Part shown: positions 9,251-16,941 of the stretch, in pieces
Layout: every line of letters starts with the position of its first letter
How positions within the stretch are numbered: position 1 is the first letter of the stretch
NCBI GenBank assembly: GCA_034437795.1
Contig: DAOTTI010000110.1
Span: forward strand, 1 to 23,986
DNA: 23,986 nt
Source: DAOTTI01 sp034437795
GTDB taxonomy: Bacteria > Chloroflexota > UBA11872 > UBA12225
Direction: 5' to 3'
Made by a program: the position numbers and the translations under genes
Notes under the pieces: generated by a model
What the model was told of the DNA's origin: nothing
Database searches by the model: none
The model's input: the letters and a program-made list of their open reading frames with translations, nothing else

Positions 9251-9304
9251 GACGACATCGCCGCCAGGCCGAGGCGATGACCGTGGGACGACATCACCGC
9301 CAGG
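9251..9304. repeat. Pair of 18-base direct repeats
   Basis: GACGACATCGCCGCCAGG at 9251-9268 recurs with one change at 9287-9304, 36 bases apart, close to the end of the dehydratase gene. Confidence 0.75.
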
Positions 9305-9331
9305 TGGGGGCAATTCCTGACCGGCGCCGCG

Positions 9332-10489
9332 TTACGGGCGCTCGTCCGCCGGGCTGAGGAGGGCGCGCCGCGCCGGCCCGCGATAGGGGTACCTGGCCAG
9401 GGCCGCCTCATCCAGATCGATCCCGATCCCGGGCGCGGTGGGCAGCGCGATCCGTCCCTGCTCGACGCGGAGCGGGTTCTTGGCCAGCTCGTTGGCGTAT
9501 GGCTCCCAGGCGACAGGATACTCCATGATCAGGAAGTTGGGGATGCAGGCTGCGACCTGCAGGCTGGCCGCCAGGCCGACGGTGGTGCTGTTGTTCCCGT
9601 GAGGCGCGACGGCAACGGCGTACGGCTCGGCCATGGCCGCGATCTCCTTCAGCTCCAGCAGGCCGCCCACGTTGCAGATGTCCGGATTGATGATGTCGGC
9701 CGCCTGCTTCTCGAAGACCTCGCGGAATTCGTACTTGGTGTAGAGCGCCTCGCCGACGACCACCGGGATGGTGATCTTGCGGCGCACGTCCACCGTGGCG
9801 TCCAGGTTCTCGGCCGGCGTGGGCTCCTCGTACCAGAACGGCCGGTAGCGCTCGATCTGGCAGGCCACGCTGATGGCGTGGCGCGGCGCTAGGCGACGGT
9901 GCACCTCGATCAAGACGTCCACCTGGGGCCCGACCGCCTCGCGCACGGCGGCGACCCGCTCCACGGCCTCCTGCTCAGCGGCGTAGTCAATGATCGACTG
10001 CCAGGGGCCGGGGAAGGGGTCGAACTTGAGGGCGGTGTAGCCGGCGGCGACGGTGTTGGCCGCGCGCCGCGCCAGCGCCGCGATCCCCGTGGCGCCGCCG
10101 GCATCACCCATCGGCTGGCCGTACACGCGCACGCTGCCCCGGCACGGGCCGCCCAGGAGGTTGTACACAGGGGTGTTGAAGCGCTTGCCGGCGATGTCCC
10201 ACAGCGCGATCTCTAGCCCGCTGATGGCGCAGTAGAAGTCCATGCTCCCCCGCTTGATGGCCACGTCGCGGTACACGGCCTGGGTGAAGTGCTTGATGTG
10301 CAACGGATCGCGGCCGATCAGGTACTGGCCCAGGTCCAGCGTCAGCCGTTCCAGGGCCTGCTCCCGCGCGGTGACGGTGTAGACCTCCCCCCAGCCGTAT
10401 AGCCCTTCATCGGTCTCCACCTTGACGAAGAGCACCGTCTTGGCTCGCGGGGGCTGGACGATAAAGGTCTTGACATCTGTGACTTTCAT
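9332..10489 (-). CDS. Mandelate racemase/muconate lactonizing enzyme family, sugar-acid dehydratase-like
   Basis: This 385-residue enolase-superfamily enzyme has the capping domain (about 1-115) and the barrel. Likely magnesium ligands are E195 (in LIEVHRR), E221 (YEEP) and E247 (GEALY). H197 and H297 (APHG) are the probable catalytic acid/base pair, and D270 (INPDICNVGG) is also conserved. The E-x-H pair at strand three resembles D-x-H in D-galactonate dehydratase-type enzymes, so dehydration of an aldonic or uronic acid is the best guess. A GGAGA ribosome site lies upstream of the ATG. The gene follows a sugar-type solute-binding protein gene across a 133-base gap filled by a large inverted repeat, which suggests uptake and breakdown of the same sugar acid. 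The exact substrate is not readable from sequence. Confidence 0.88.
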   Translation of the reverse strand: MKVTDVKTFIVQPPRAKTVLFVKVETDEGLYGWGEVYTVTAREQALERLTLDLGQYLIGRDPLHIKHFTQAVYRDVAIKRGSMDFYCAISGLEIALWDIAGKRFNTPVYNLLGGPCRGSVRVYGQPMGDAGGATGIAALARRAANTVAAGYTALKFDPFPGPWQSIIDYAAEQEAVERVAAVREAVGPQVDVLIEVHRRLAPRHAISVACQIERYRPFWYEEPTPAENLDATVDVRRKITIPVVVGEALYTKYEFREVFEKQAADIINPDICNVGGLLELKEIAAMAEPYAVAVAPHGNNSTTVGLAASLQVAACIPNFLIMEYPVAWEPYANELAKNPLRVEQGRIALPTAPGIGIDLDEAALARYPYRGPARRALLSPADERP

Positions 10490-10510
10490 GGCATTCTCCG
10501 GTGGTCAGGC

Positions 10511-10618
10511 GGTGATCCGCTCGCTACGCTCGCTGTGATCAAGAGGTGGTCAAGTAGTGATCAGGCGGGCGAGCGGACCGCCACTTGATCACGGCGAGGC
10601 GCAGCCGAGCGGATCACC
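10511..10618. repeat. Large imperfect inverted repeat between solute-binding gene and dehydratase gene
   Basis: The left arm 10511-10549 and right arm 10578-10618 are near-perfect complements over about 40 bases; both outer ends read GGTGATCCGCTCG / CGAGCGGATCACC. The 28-base loop contains GCGAGCGGA, which can also pair with TCCGCTCGC of the left arm, so alternative hairpins exist. It fills almost the whole gap. Confidence 0.85.
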
Positions 10619-10622
10619 CTCA

Positions 10623-11963
10623 TCACGCTCCCCGCGGCTGGTCCAGGATCTGCTGCACCAGGCCGTTGAGCTGCTTAAAGAACCCCGGAGTGGGGGCTTG
10701 CTCACCCCTCCAGAGCTTGTCCATCTCCGGCTTGAGCACCTTGTCTTCGATGTCCTGGCCGCGGAAGTTCCACGGCTCGCGGAAGGGCATCACCTCCTCC
10801 ACTGCCTCCAGCCAGGCCTTGTGCAACGGGTTGGCCAGGAGGCGCTCGTGCTTGTAGACGTCCGGCCGGCCGCCGCAGGTGCCCGAGGCCCCACCCGTGC
10901 CCTCGCCCAGGCGGATGCCCGTCTCCTTATCGGTCAGGTGCTTGGTCAATTCCCACGCCTCCTCGGGGAAGGCGCTCTGCCGCGCCACGTGGATGTAGTC
11001 GGAGATGGCGATGCTCCCCCGCTGGCCAGACGGGCCCTTGGGCCAGCGGAAGTTCGCGATCTGGAACTTACCCTGGACCCGCGTGGGCATGCTCTTCTGC
11101 GACGAGGAGCCTTGCATCAGCCCGCCGAAGCCGTTCTCGAAGCCGGTGCCGGCGCCCTGGATGGCGCTCAGCTGCTGCCCGTTCGGCGCCACCTGATGCT
11201 TGAAGATCAGGTCGTGGATAAACTGGATGGCGGCGATGAACTTCGGATCCTCGAGCTGCGCCCGCTTCCCATCGGCGGAGTACAGATCGATCCCCCACGA
11301 GCGCCCCCAGGTGAACCAGAACTGCGCCGCCTGTCCCGTTACCGGCAGCAGCAGGCCCCACCGGCTCACCGTGGCGCCGTCCGACTTCTTCAGCCGGCGG
11401 CTGAGGTCGATGACCTGCTCCCAGGTCCAGGAGGCGTCCGGCGGGCGCTGGCCAGTCTCGCTCACCGCGTTGACGTTGTAGTAGATGACGCAGAAGCTGG
11501 GGTGTAGCTTGAAAGGCAGGCCGTAGAGCTTGCCATCCAGCTTCCCGCCGTCCACCGTGGCCTTGTAGTACTGGTTGAGGTCGAACTTCTCGCGCCGGAC
11601 GAACTCATCGAGCGGCAGCAGGCCGCCGAGGTAGGCCCACTTGGAGGACTGGCTCTGGGCGTTACCGCCCCACAGGGTATCGCCGAGCGAGTTCGCCGCC
11701 ATGAGGGCCACGATCTTCGTCTGATACTCGCCGCCCGGAAACGGCTCCAGCGTCACCTTGACCGATGGGAACCTGGCGGTGAAGGCAGGGAGCCGTTCGT
11801 CCAGGGTGTCCGCCTCCGCGCCGGTGCGGACGTGGAGGCGCAGCTGGGCCGAACGCGACCCCGGCTTCACCACCGCGGGCTGGCCGGCCGACGGCCCGCA
11901 GGCGGCGAGCGTGCCGGCCGCCGAAGCGCCGAAGACCGCTATGACGTCTCGTCGAGTGATCAT
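10623..11963 (-). CDS. ABC transporter solute-binding lipoprotein (sugar type)
   Basis: This 446-residue family 1 extracellular solute-binding protein has a short signal with a Tat-like twin arginine (ITRRDV) and a lipobox LAAC with C22 as lipid-attachment site. It is therefore expected to be anchored on the outer face of the cytoplasmic membrane. Body features typical of sugar-binding proteins are AFTARFPSVKVTLEPFPGG, a YGLPF segment, VIYYNVNAV and WTWEQVIDLSRRL. The start at 11963 has AAGGAGA 7 bases upstream; the frame is open to 12065 but the added residues do not look like a signal peptide. It lies second in a minus-strand cluster, after another binding protein and before the dehydratase. 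No permease or ATPase gene is in the window. The ligand is probably an oligosaccharide or sugar acid, by context only. Confidence 0.9.
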   Translation of the reverse strand: MITRRDVIAVFGASAAGTLAACGPSAGQPAVVKPGSRSAQLRLHVRTGAEADTLDERLPAFTARFPSVKVTLEPFPGGEYQTKIVALMAANSLGDTLWGGNAQSQSSKWAYLGGLLPLDEFVRREKFDLNQYYKATVDGGKLDGKLYGLPFKLHPSFCVIYYNVNAVSETGQRPPDASWTWEQVIDLSRRLKKSDGATVSRWGLLLPVTGQAAQFWFTWGRSWGIDLYSADGKRAQLEDPKFIAAIQFIHDLIFKHQVAPNGQQLSAIQGAGTGFENGFGGLMQGSSSQKSMPTRVQGKFQIANFRWPKGPSGQRGSIAISDYIHVARQSAFPEEAWELTKHLTDKETGIRLGEGTGGASGTCGGRPDVYKHERLLANPLHKAWLEAVEEVMPFREPWNFRGQDIEDKVLKPEMDKLWRGEQAPTPGFFKQLNGLVQQILDQPRGA

Positions 11964-12246
11964 CGCAACGTCTCCTTCTTTTGCCATGGCGCGCCAGTGT
12001 ACCGCGCCCCATTTCCCGCTCCCCTTCGTGAGCTGGTATTGGGCGGCCCGCTGGATAGCTGCCATTGTGCCGCGCCTCGTTCTGCGCTGACCTTCGTGAG
12101 TGTCGGTTGCCCGCGCCCTCGGGGGTCATTTGCCAAGCGTGCTGTCATTCCGCCAAGGGAGCCGATGGCCAGAAAACGACTGCCAGGAGCCGGCCAAGTG
12201 ACGCACCTGTGCCCGCCTGCTGTCCGGCTGTGTCCTGCCTGCCGCC

Positions 12247-13611
12247 TTACTGCGCCAGCTCGCCCCATTGCTGGAGCTGAGCCGCCACGTCACGGTCGGC
12301 CTGTTCGCACGCCAGTTTGGGCGATTGCCTGCCGTTATAGGCGTCGTTGAGCTGCTTGCTGATGAGCTGGTTTAGCTCGTCCCAGCGCGGGTGCTCGGGC
12401 ACAGTCCGCGCGTACTCCAGCGCCTCGATGAAGACCTTCATGTTCCGCGGCGGCAGGTCGGGGCGCAGGAACTCGTTCGACCTGACCCAGGACACGACCG
12501 CCGGCATGGACACGGCAGTAATAGCCGGCCGTTGCAGCAGAAACTTGATCCACAGCCACGCCTCCTCCGGATGCTTGGTCGGTTTGGCGATAGGGCGCAC
12601 GACGCGGTCCATGTCGGTGGCCCGCGCCGCGGCGAGCTTGGGCAGGTGGGCGACATCGAAGCGGTCGAAGGTCATCCTGGGGTTAGCACGATAATCGGTC
12701 ACACGGGCGACGAGCGCGTCGTGCATCGCCACCTGCCCTTCCTGGAACCACACGGCGTACGGCATCCCGCCAGGGTTTCCCAGGTCATCGGTCGTGGCCA
12801 CTACGCGGTGCTTGTGGCGCAGATCGGCCAGCAGCTGCACCGCCTCGATCACGGGCGGCGTATTGATGGTTGGCTTCCACTTGTCTTCACCGCGCTGAAC
12901 GAGGTAGTCGCCGCCGTTGCGCCAGATCCAGTGGTGGGTGTTCACCAGGGCATACCCGAACAGGTCGATCTTGCCCGCGGGACCAGGCTGCGCCGTGAGC
13001 TTCCGCGCGGCGTCCAGAAACTCGGCGAAGCCCCAGGTCACGTCCGGTGGCTTCACGCCAGCCCGCTGGAAGAGGCTAGGGTTGTAGTAGAGCACGAAGG
13101 GGGAGACGCGGGCCAGGACGCCCAGGATCTTCCCTTTGTACTTGCCCGAATCGCGGTGGCGGGGCCACAGATCATTCCAGTCGAAGCCCTTCCCCTGATC
13201 GCGCTTGACGTAAGCGTCCACCTCCAGCATGGTGCCCTCCTTGGCCCATGCGGGGAAGTAGGGCGTGCTGATGTCAAACACGTCCGGCGGGCTGCCCCCG
13301 GCGAACATCGTGCGCAGGTGCGTGTAGTAGTCGCTCGGCTTGAAGATCAGGTCGACCTTGATGTTGGGGTACTCGGCCATGAACTGCCGCGCGGCCTCAC
13401 GGTTCATCTGGCCGAGGCCGCTCTCCGTCCCCCAGTGCGAGAAGCTGATGGTGGCGGGAACGGCGCCTGGCTTGGGAGCGATTGGAGCAGTACCGGTGGC
13501 GCCGTCACGGCCACAGGCGCTGGCTATTGCCCCCAGGAAGGTGCCGCTCCCGAGGGCGCCGGCCAGGCGTGTGGCCTGGCGTCTGGTGATCGTCTTGCAA
13601 TCCATAGGCAT
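12247..13611 (-). CDS. ABC transporter solute-binding lipoprotein (sugar type)
   Basis: This 454-residue extracellular solute-binding protein has a Tat-like signal (TITRRQATRLAG) and a lipobox ending ASAC (C33), so it is a predicted lipoprotein. Family features are ISFSHWGTESG at the mature N terminus, EYPNIKVDLIF, AGGSPPDVFDIS, KGKILGVLARVSPFVLYYNP, and the C-terminal HPEEAWLWIKFLL. GGAGGGAGG stands before two possible starts, 13611 and 13605; I use 13611, and the frame further upstream to 13662 has no signal-like sequence. It is probably the first gene of the minus-strand cluster. Its leader overlaps the paired inverted repeats at 13720-13818. It is only distantly similar to its neighbour, so the two may serve different sugars. 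The ligand is unknown. Confidence 0.9.
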   Translation of the reverse strand: MPMDCKTITRRQATRLAGALGSGTFLGAIASACGRDGATGTAPIAPKPGAVPATISFSHWGTESGLGQMNREAARQFMAEYPNIKVDLIFKPSDYYTHLRTMFAGGSPPDVFDISTPYFPAWAKEGTMLEVDAYVKRDQGKGFDWNDLWPRHRDSGKYKGKILGVLARVSPFVLYYNPSLFQRAGVKPPDVTWGFAEFLDAARKLTAQPGPAGKIDLFGYALVNTHHWIWRNGGDYLVQRGEDKWKPTINTPPVIEAVQLLADLRHKHRVVATTDDLGNPGGMPYAVWFQEGQVAMHDALVARVTDYRANPRMTFDRFDVAHLPKLAAARATDMDRVVRPIAKPTKHPEEAWLWIKFLLQRPAITAVSMPAVVSWVRSNEFLRPDLPPRNMKVFIEALEYARTVPEHPRWDELNQLISKQLNDAYNGRQSPKLACEQADRDVAAQLQQWGELAQ

Positions 13612-13719
13612 AGTCCTCCCTCCTGGTCCCCGTGACGACAACGAGCATTGCTGCGCGTGCATCGTAACATCACTGGCGGGTGGCGCTCATGGTTCGCGTT
13701 CCCTCGCGCCGCGAGCCAT

Positions 13720-13818
13720 GCTATCTCGGGATGAGGAGGGTGAGGGTCGGGTACCGGCGCACCTGCGCCAGCGGAGAAGATAGCAGTGGCCGCAGCCCGC
13801 TCACCGCGGGCGCTGCTA
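13720..13818. promoter_or_regulatory. Two mutually exclusive inverted repeats, possible leader RNA switch
   Basis: GCTATCT (13720-13726) can pair with AGATAGC (13778-13784); that helix would enclose a small hairpin GGCGCA-CC-TGCGCC (13756-13769). TAGCAG (13781-13786), which overlaps AGATAGC, can instead pair with CTGCTA (13813-13818), enclosing GCCCGC/GCGGGC (13795-13800 / 13806-13811). The two outer helices cannot form together. The element lies 108 to 207 bases upstream of the binding-protein start at 13611 and could be part of its mRNA leader. No known riboswitch core was recognised. Confidence 0.4.
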
Positions 13819-13925
13819 AAGGAGGCCGGTCCCCCTACGGTTAGGTCATCGGGCGCCGCCCGCGTTACGGCACACCGTCTGCTGCCGTGCGGCTGGGGTG
13901 CATCCGGTTTTGCCGCATCGCGGAG

Positions 13926-13960
13926 CCCTCACCCTGACCTTCTCCCACAGGGAGAGGGAA
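13926..13960. repeat. REP-like hairpin repeat
   Basis: CCCTCACCCTGACC is followed by a hairpin with arms CCTTCTCCC and GGGAGAGGG around ACA. Near-identical copies lie at 23757-23792 and 23824-23852, all outside genes. Confidence 0.75.
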
Positions 13961-14008
13961 CTCCAGACTGCGCGCCGAGAGGAGTTGGCTGCACATCTTG
14001 CGGCTGCC

Positions 14009-14036
14009 GTGACGGCGCCACCGTCTGCGTTATAGT
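14009..14036 (+). promoter_or_regulatory. Candidate promoter for the beta-helix gene
   Basis: GTGACG (14009-14014) and TATAGT (14031-14036) are 16 bases apart. The ATG lies 21 bases after the -10 box and has no ribosome site, so a leader of about 15 bases is expected. Confidence 0.4.
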
Positions 14037-14057
14037 AGGGCTCGACGCCCACGATCT

Positions 14058-15338
14058 ATGAGCTCGAGCGCCGATGACGTAACAACCAGGGAGCGCCGGC
14101 AGGGGCAGGATGGCGCCGCAGGCGGGACCGGCGTCGTCGTTCTCGTCGGCCAGCACCCCGGCGAGGGCGACCTGTGCGGCACGGATCACGTGGCCCTGCA
14201 GGCGGCGGTGGATCGCGTGGCGCACCTCGGCGGTGGCACCGTCTTGATCGGCCCGGGCGTCTACCTCATGCGCGACTCGCTCCACCTCCGCCCACGGGTC
14301 ACCGTTCGCGGCAGCGGCCCAGAGACCGTGCTGCGCAAGTGCGACGCGGCCGTTAGCCGGCTGGTGCTGGACGGCGACTACGGCGAAGAGCAGATCACCG
14401 TGGCATCGGCCGAAGGGTTCGCGCCGGGATGCGGTGTGGCGGTGTGGGACGATCGCTCGGGCGGGTTCCACACCGTCGTGCGCACCATCCTCGCAGGCCC
14501 CGTCCCACCGGCCGTGCCGGAGGAGGCTGCCGGGTTCACCTTCCGCCTGAACGGGCCGCTGCTCTCCGATTACCTCGTTTCCAGGAACGCCACAGCGGCG
14601 ACCGTCTTTCCGGTGATCAGCGGCTACTACGCCGAAGGCGTGCGGATCGAGCGCCTGGCCATCGACGGCAACCGCGAGCGCAACGTTTCCCTCACCGGCT
14701 GCCGCGGGGGCGGCATCTTCCTGTATCGCTGCCACGGCGCCGTCATCACGGAGTGCGTCGTGCACGACTATCACGGGGACGGGGTGAGCTTTCAGCAGTC
14801 GGACGACGTGCGCCTGGAGCGGTGCGAGGTCTCCGGCTGCGCCCAGCTCGGCATTCATCCCGGTTCCGGCAGCCAGCGGCCGGTGGTGGTCGATTGCTAC
14901 AGCCACCATAACGGCGCCATCGGGCTCTATCTGTGCTGGCGGGTGCGCCACGGATACTTCGCGCGGAACCGGCTGGAGGCCAACGGCCGGTATGGGATCT
15001 CCATCGGGCACAAGGACACCGACAATCTCTTCGTGGAGAACATCGCCACGGCCAACGGCCGCTACGGCGTGTACTTCCGTGACGAGACGGCGCCGATGGC
15101 CGGCCACCGGAATCGCTTCGTGCGCTGTACCTTCGCCGGCAACGGCGCCCAGGCGCCGGACGGGGACGGCGCCGAGATCCGCATCGACGGCGAGACCCAG
15201 GGGATCCTATTTGAGGCCTGCCGCATCGGGGATCCAGGCGCCGGCAGTGTGCCGGGGCCGGAGCAATCGGATGGGGCGCTGGCGCCGGGGATCGTGCTCG
15301 GGCCAAGGGCCGCCGCGCCGCTCATTACGCCCGCTTGA
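14058..15338 (+). CDS. Right-handed parallel beta-helix repeat protein (pectate-lyase-3-like)
   Basis: This 426-residue protein opens with the pattern DHVALQAAVDRVAHLGGGTV followed by GPGVYLM (about 43-71), the start of the pectate-lyase superfamily (Pectate_lyase_3) fold. After an inserted region (about 100-190) come successive beta-helix coils (about 190-390) such as GGGIFLYRCHGAVITECVVHD, GDGVSFQQSDDVRLERCEV and NGRYGISIGHKDTDNLFVEN. Such proteins usually bind, cleave or epimerise acidic polysaccharides. I see no signal peptide or membrane segment, so it may act in the cytoplasm or on imported oligosaccharides. Many His, Asp and Cys residues line the coils, but I cannot assign catalytic residues. 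It diverges from the binding-protein/dehydratase cluster and precedes a third binding protein, so a role in uronate-rich glycan use is a reasonable inference. The start has no ribosome site but has a -10 box close by. Confidence 0.8.
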   Translation: MSSSADDVTTRERRQGQDGAAGGTGVVVLVGQHPGEGDLCGTDHVALQAAVDRVAHLGGGTVLIGPGVYLMRDSLHLRPRVTVRGSGPETVLRKCDAAVSRLVLDGDYGEEQITVASAEGFAPGCGVAVWDDRSGGFHTVVRTILAGPVPPAVPEEAAGFTFRLNGPLLSDYLVSRNATAATVFPVISGYYAEGVRIERLAIDGNRERNVSLTGCRGGGIFLYRCHGAVITECVVHDYHGDGVSFQQSDDVRLERCEVSGCAQLGIHPGSGSQRPVVVDCYSHHNGAIGLYLCWRVRHGYFARNRLEANGRYGISIGHKDTDNLFVENIATANGRYGVYFRDETAPMAGHRNRFVRCTFAGNGAQAPDGDGAEIRIDGETQGILFEACRIGDPGAGSVPGPEQSDGALAPGIVLGPRAAAPLITPA

Positions 15339-15357
15339 CCGCTCCCTTCCGGCCGGC

Positions 15358-15385
15358 TTGATTTCTTCCGCGGGGGCTGGATAAT
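15358..15385 (+). promoter_or_regulatory. Candidate promoter for the third solute-binding protein gene
   Basis: TTGATT (15358-15363) and GATAAT (15380-15385) are 16 bases apart in the gap after the beta-helix gene, giving a leader of about 65 bases. The gene may therefore be transcribed on its own. Confidence 0.45.
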
Positions 15386-15455
15386 GGAGGCGGGGGGCTT
15401 GGGGGAGGCTACCCTGCGTGGGGTAGCCGAGGCGCATGAGCTGGAGAGGTGTCGC

Positions 15456-16805
15456 ATGTTCGCAACACAGCAGCCGGCGCGCCTGACGCGCCGCGTTTGG
15501 CTAGGCACGCTGTCATTGGGATCACTGGGAGCGGGCGCCGCGCCGGCGCTGCTGAGCGCCTGCAGCCCGCTACCCGCGGGCACGGCGCCGAGGCCGGAGG
15601 AGGCGCCGGCCACGGTGCAGTTCTACTTCAGCGGGGGCACGCCCGAGGAGCAGCTCTACCGGGCACTCAAGGAGGCGTACGAGCGGCAGTATCCCAAGTA
15701 CAAGCTGGAGCTGCTGCTGGCCGACAGTGAGATTGAGAAGCTGCTGGCGCTGATGGCGGCCGGCACGCCGCCGGACGTGTTCTGGAACCGCGTGCGCACC
15801 TCGCAGGTGCTGATCCGGCGGGAGGGCTCGCTGGTCGACCTGCTGCCCCTGATGAAGCGGGACAAGCTGACGCAGGACGACTTCTGGCCCAGTGCCGTGA
15901 AGGCCTACTCTTACAAGGGGGGCTACTACGGCCTGCCCACCTCGGCCAGCTCCAATGCCATCTACTACAACAAGGAGCACTTCCGGCAGGTCGGCATCCC
16001 ATTCCCCGACGAGCTGGAGAAGCAGGGCCGCTGGAACTGGGATACGCTGGTGGAGTCGGCGCGGCGGCTGACCCGCGTCGACTCCACGGGCAAGAAGCTG
16101 TGGGGCTTCCTGCGCCCCAGCGGCATCGTGCTGACGGTGCAGTACATCTGGCAGAACGGCGGCACGCCCTTCTCCGAAGACCGCACGCAATGCCTGCTCA
16201 CCACGCCCGAATCGGTGGGGGCGATCCAGTGGGTGACCGATCTCATCCTCAAGCACCAGGTCACGCCCCGCCCCGATGATCCCGATGCGCCGGACTTCCG
16301 CACCAAGCACACTGTGGCGATGGAGCAGGCCGGTCGCTTCCTGCTGCCGTCGATCGTGCCGTCGCTCCAGGCGGGCGTGCTAGATCCGGGCATGATCGTC
16401 GCGCCGCGCGGTCCCAAGAAGGACACCACGCGGGGCGATGACCTGGCGGCCAGTATCCTCAAGAGCACCAAGGTGTTGGACGCGGCCTGGGCCTACGCCA
16501 AGCTGTGGAGCTCCGAGGAAGGGCAGCTCATCGTCCTCAAGTCGAACCGCAGCTACACCGCCCGTCGCTCCATCGCACGCAATCAGAATATCCTCAAGCA
16601 GGTGCTCCACCCATGGGAGGACGGCGAGATGTACTTTAAGGGGCTGCAGCGTACAGAGGTCTTCCCCGTAACGCCCAAGTTCCCCGAGGTAACCGCGATC
16701 TTCAACCGCGAAGAGAACCTGGCCCACCGCGGCGAGAAGACGCCGCGGCAGGCGATGGAGACGGCGTGCCAGGAGATCGCCCCGCTCCTGAAGGAGCCCT
16801 TCTAG
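15456..16805 (+). CDS. ABC transporter solute-binding lipoprotein (sugar type)
   Basis: This 449-residue extracellular solute-binding protein has a Tat-like signal (ARLTRRVWLGTLSLG) and a lipobox LSAC with C36. The mature part has VQFYFSGGTPEEQLYRALKE, LMAAGTPPDVFWNRV, GGYYGLPTSASSNAIYYNKE, WNWDTLVESARRLT and a DAAWAYAKLWSSEEGQ segment, all common in family 1 sugar-binding proteins. The start at 15456 has GGAGAGG 6 bases upstream; the frame is open from 15384, but those residues do not resemble a signal. It lies 117 bases after the beta-helix gene, and again no transporter membrane or ATPase gene is near. It is the third such lipoprotein in the locus. The ligand is unknown. Confidence 0.9.
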   Translation: MFATQQPARLTRRVWLGTLSLGSLGAGAAPALLSACSPLPAGTAPRPEEAPATVQFYFSGGTPEEQLYRALKEAYERQYPKYKLELLLADSEIEKLLALMAAGTPPDVFWNRVRTSQVLIRREGSLVDLLPLMKRDKLTQDDFWPSAVKAYSYKGGYYGLPTSASSNAIYYNKEHFRQVGIPFPDELEKQGRWNWDTLVESARRLTRVDSTGKKLWGFLRPSGIVLTVQYIWQNGGTPFSEDRTQCLLTTPESVGAIQWVTDLILKHQVTPRPDDPDAPDFRTKHTVAMEQAGRFLLPSIVPSLQAGVLDPGMIVAPRGPKKDTTRGDDLAASILKSTKVLDAAWAYAKLWSSEEGQLIVLKSNRSYTARRSIARNQNILKQVLHPWEDGEMYFKGLQRTEVFPVTPKFPEVTAIFNREENLAHRGEKTPRQAMETACQEIAPLLKEPF

Positions 16806-16941
16806 TGCTCCGTCACCCTACCACTGGCGGGGGAGCGAGCAGCTTGGTGCCTGCGGCCGCGATCGGCGGGCAGCGCGCCAGGGTGGCCGGCACGCAATCT
16901 GCACGCGTCCCGGACGGGCGCCAGTGCTGAGCAAGACCGGC

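Larger units (their letters stand above)
8834..9331. other. Non-coding gap with cox promoter and short direct repeats
   Basis: These 498 bases lie between the cox operon and the end of the dehydratase gene, both on the minus strand. I find no convincing gene. The left half holds the cox promoter (8976-9005). The right half holds two pairs of direct repeats (9118-9223 and 9251-9304). Frames open on both strands here are arginine- and proline-rich and resemble no family I know. Confidence 0.7.
13612..14057. other. Divergent intergenic region with structured repeats
   Basis: These 446 bases separate the minus-strand binding-protein cluster from the plus-strand beta-helix gene. I see no gene here. 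From left to right it holds two overlapping inverted repeats (13720-13818), a REP-like hairpin (13926-13960) and a candidate promoter for the beta-helix gene (14009-14036). I found no clear promoter for the minus-strand cluster. Confidence 0.7.

Noticed and set aside
12023..12100. CCTTCGTGAG repeated at 12023-12032 and 12091-12100
   Set aside because: A 10-base match with no dyad symmetry, 68 bases apart, is too weak to call an operator.
12391..13635. A 414-codon plus-strand open frame opposite a solute-binding protein gene
   Set aside because: It is an antisense shadow: the minus-strand frame has a signal, lipobox and family motifs, while this one has none.
13720..13860. Possible T-box leader (GGGTACCGGCG and ACCGCGGGC segments)
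   Set aside because: The conserved T-box sequence is not matched in order, and no amino-acid-related gene follows on either strand.
13929..15107. A 392-codon minus-strand open frame opposite the beta-helix gene
   Set aside because: The plus-strand frame has clear beta-helix coils; the minus-strand frame is low complexity and runs into a REP-like repeat.
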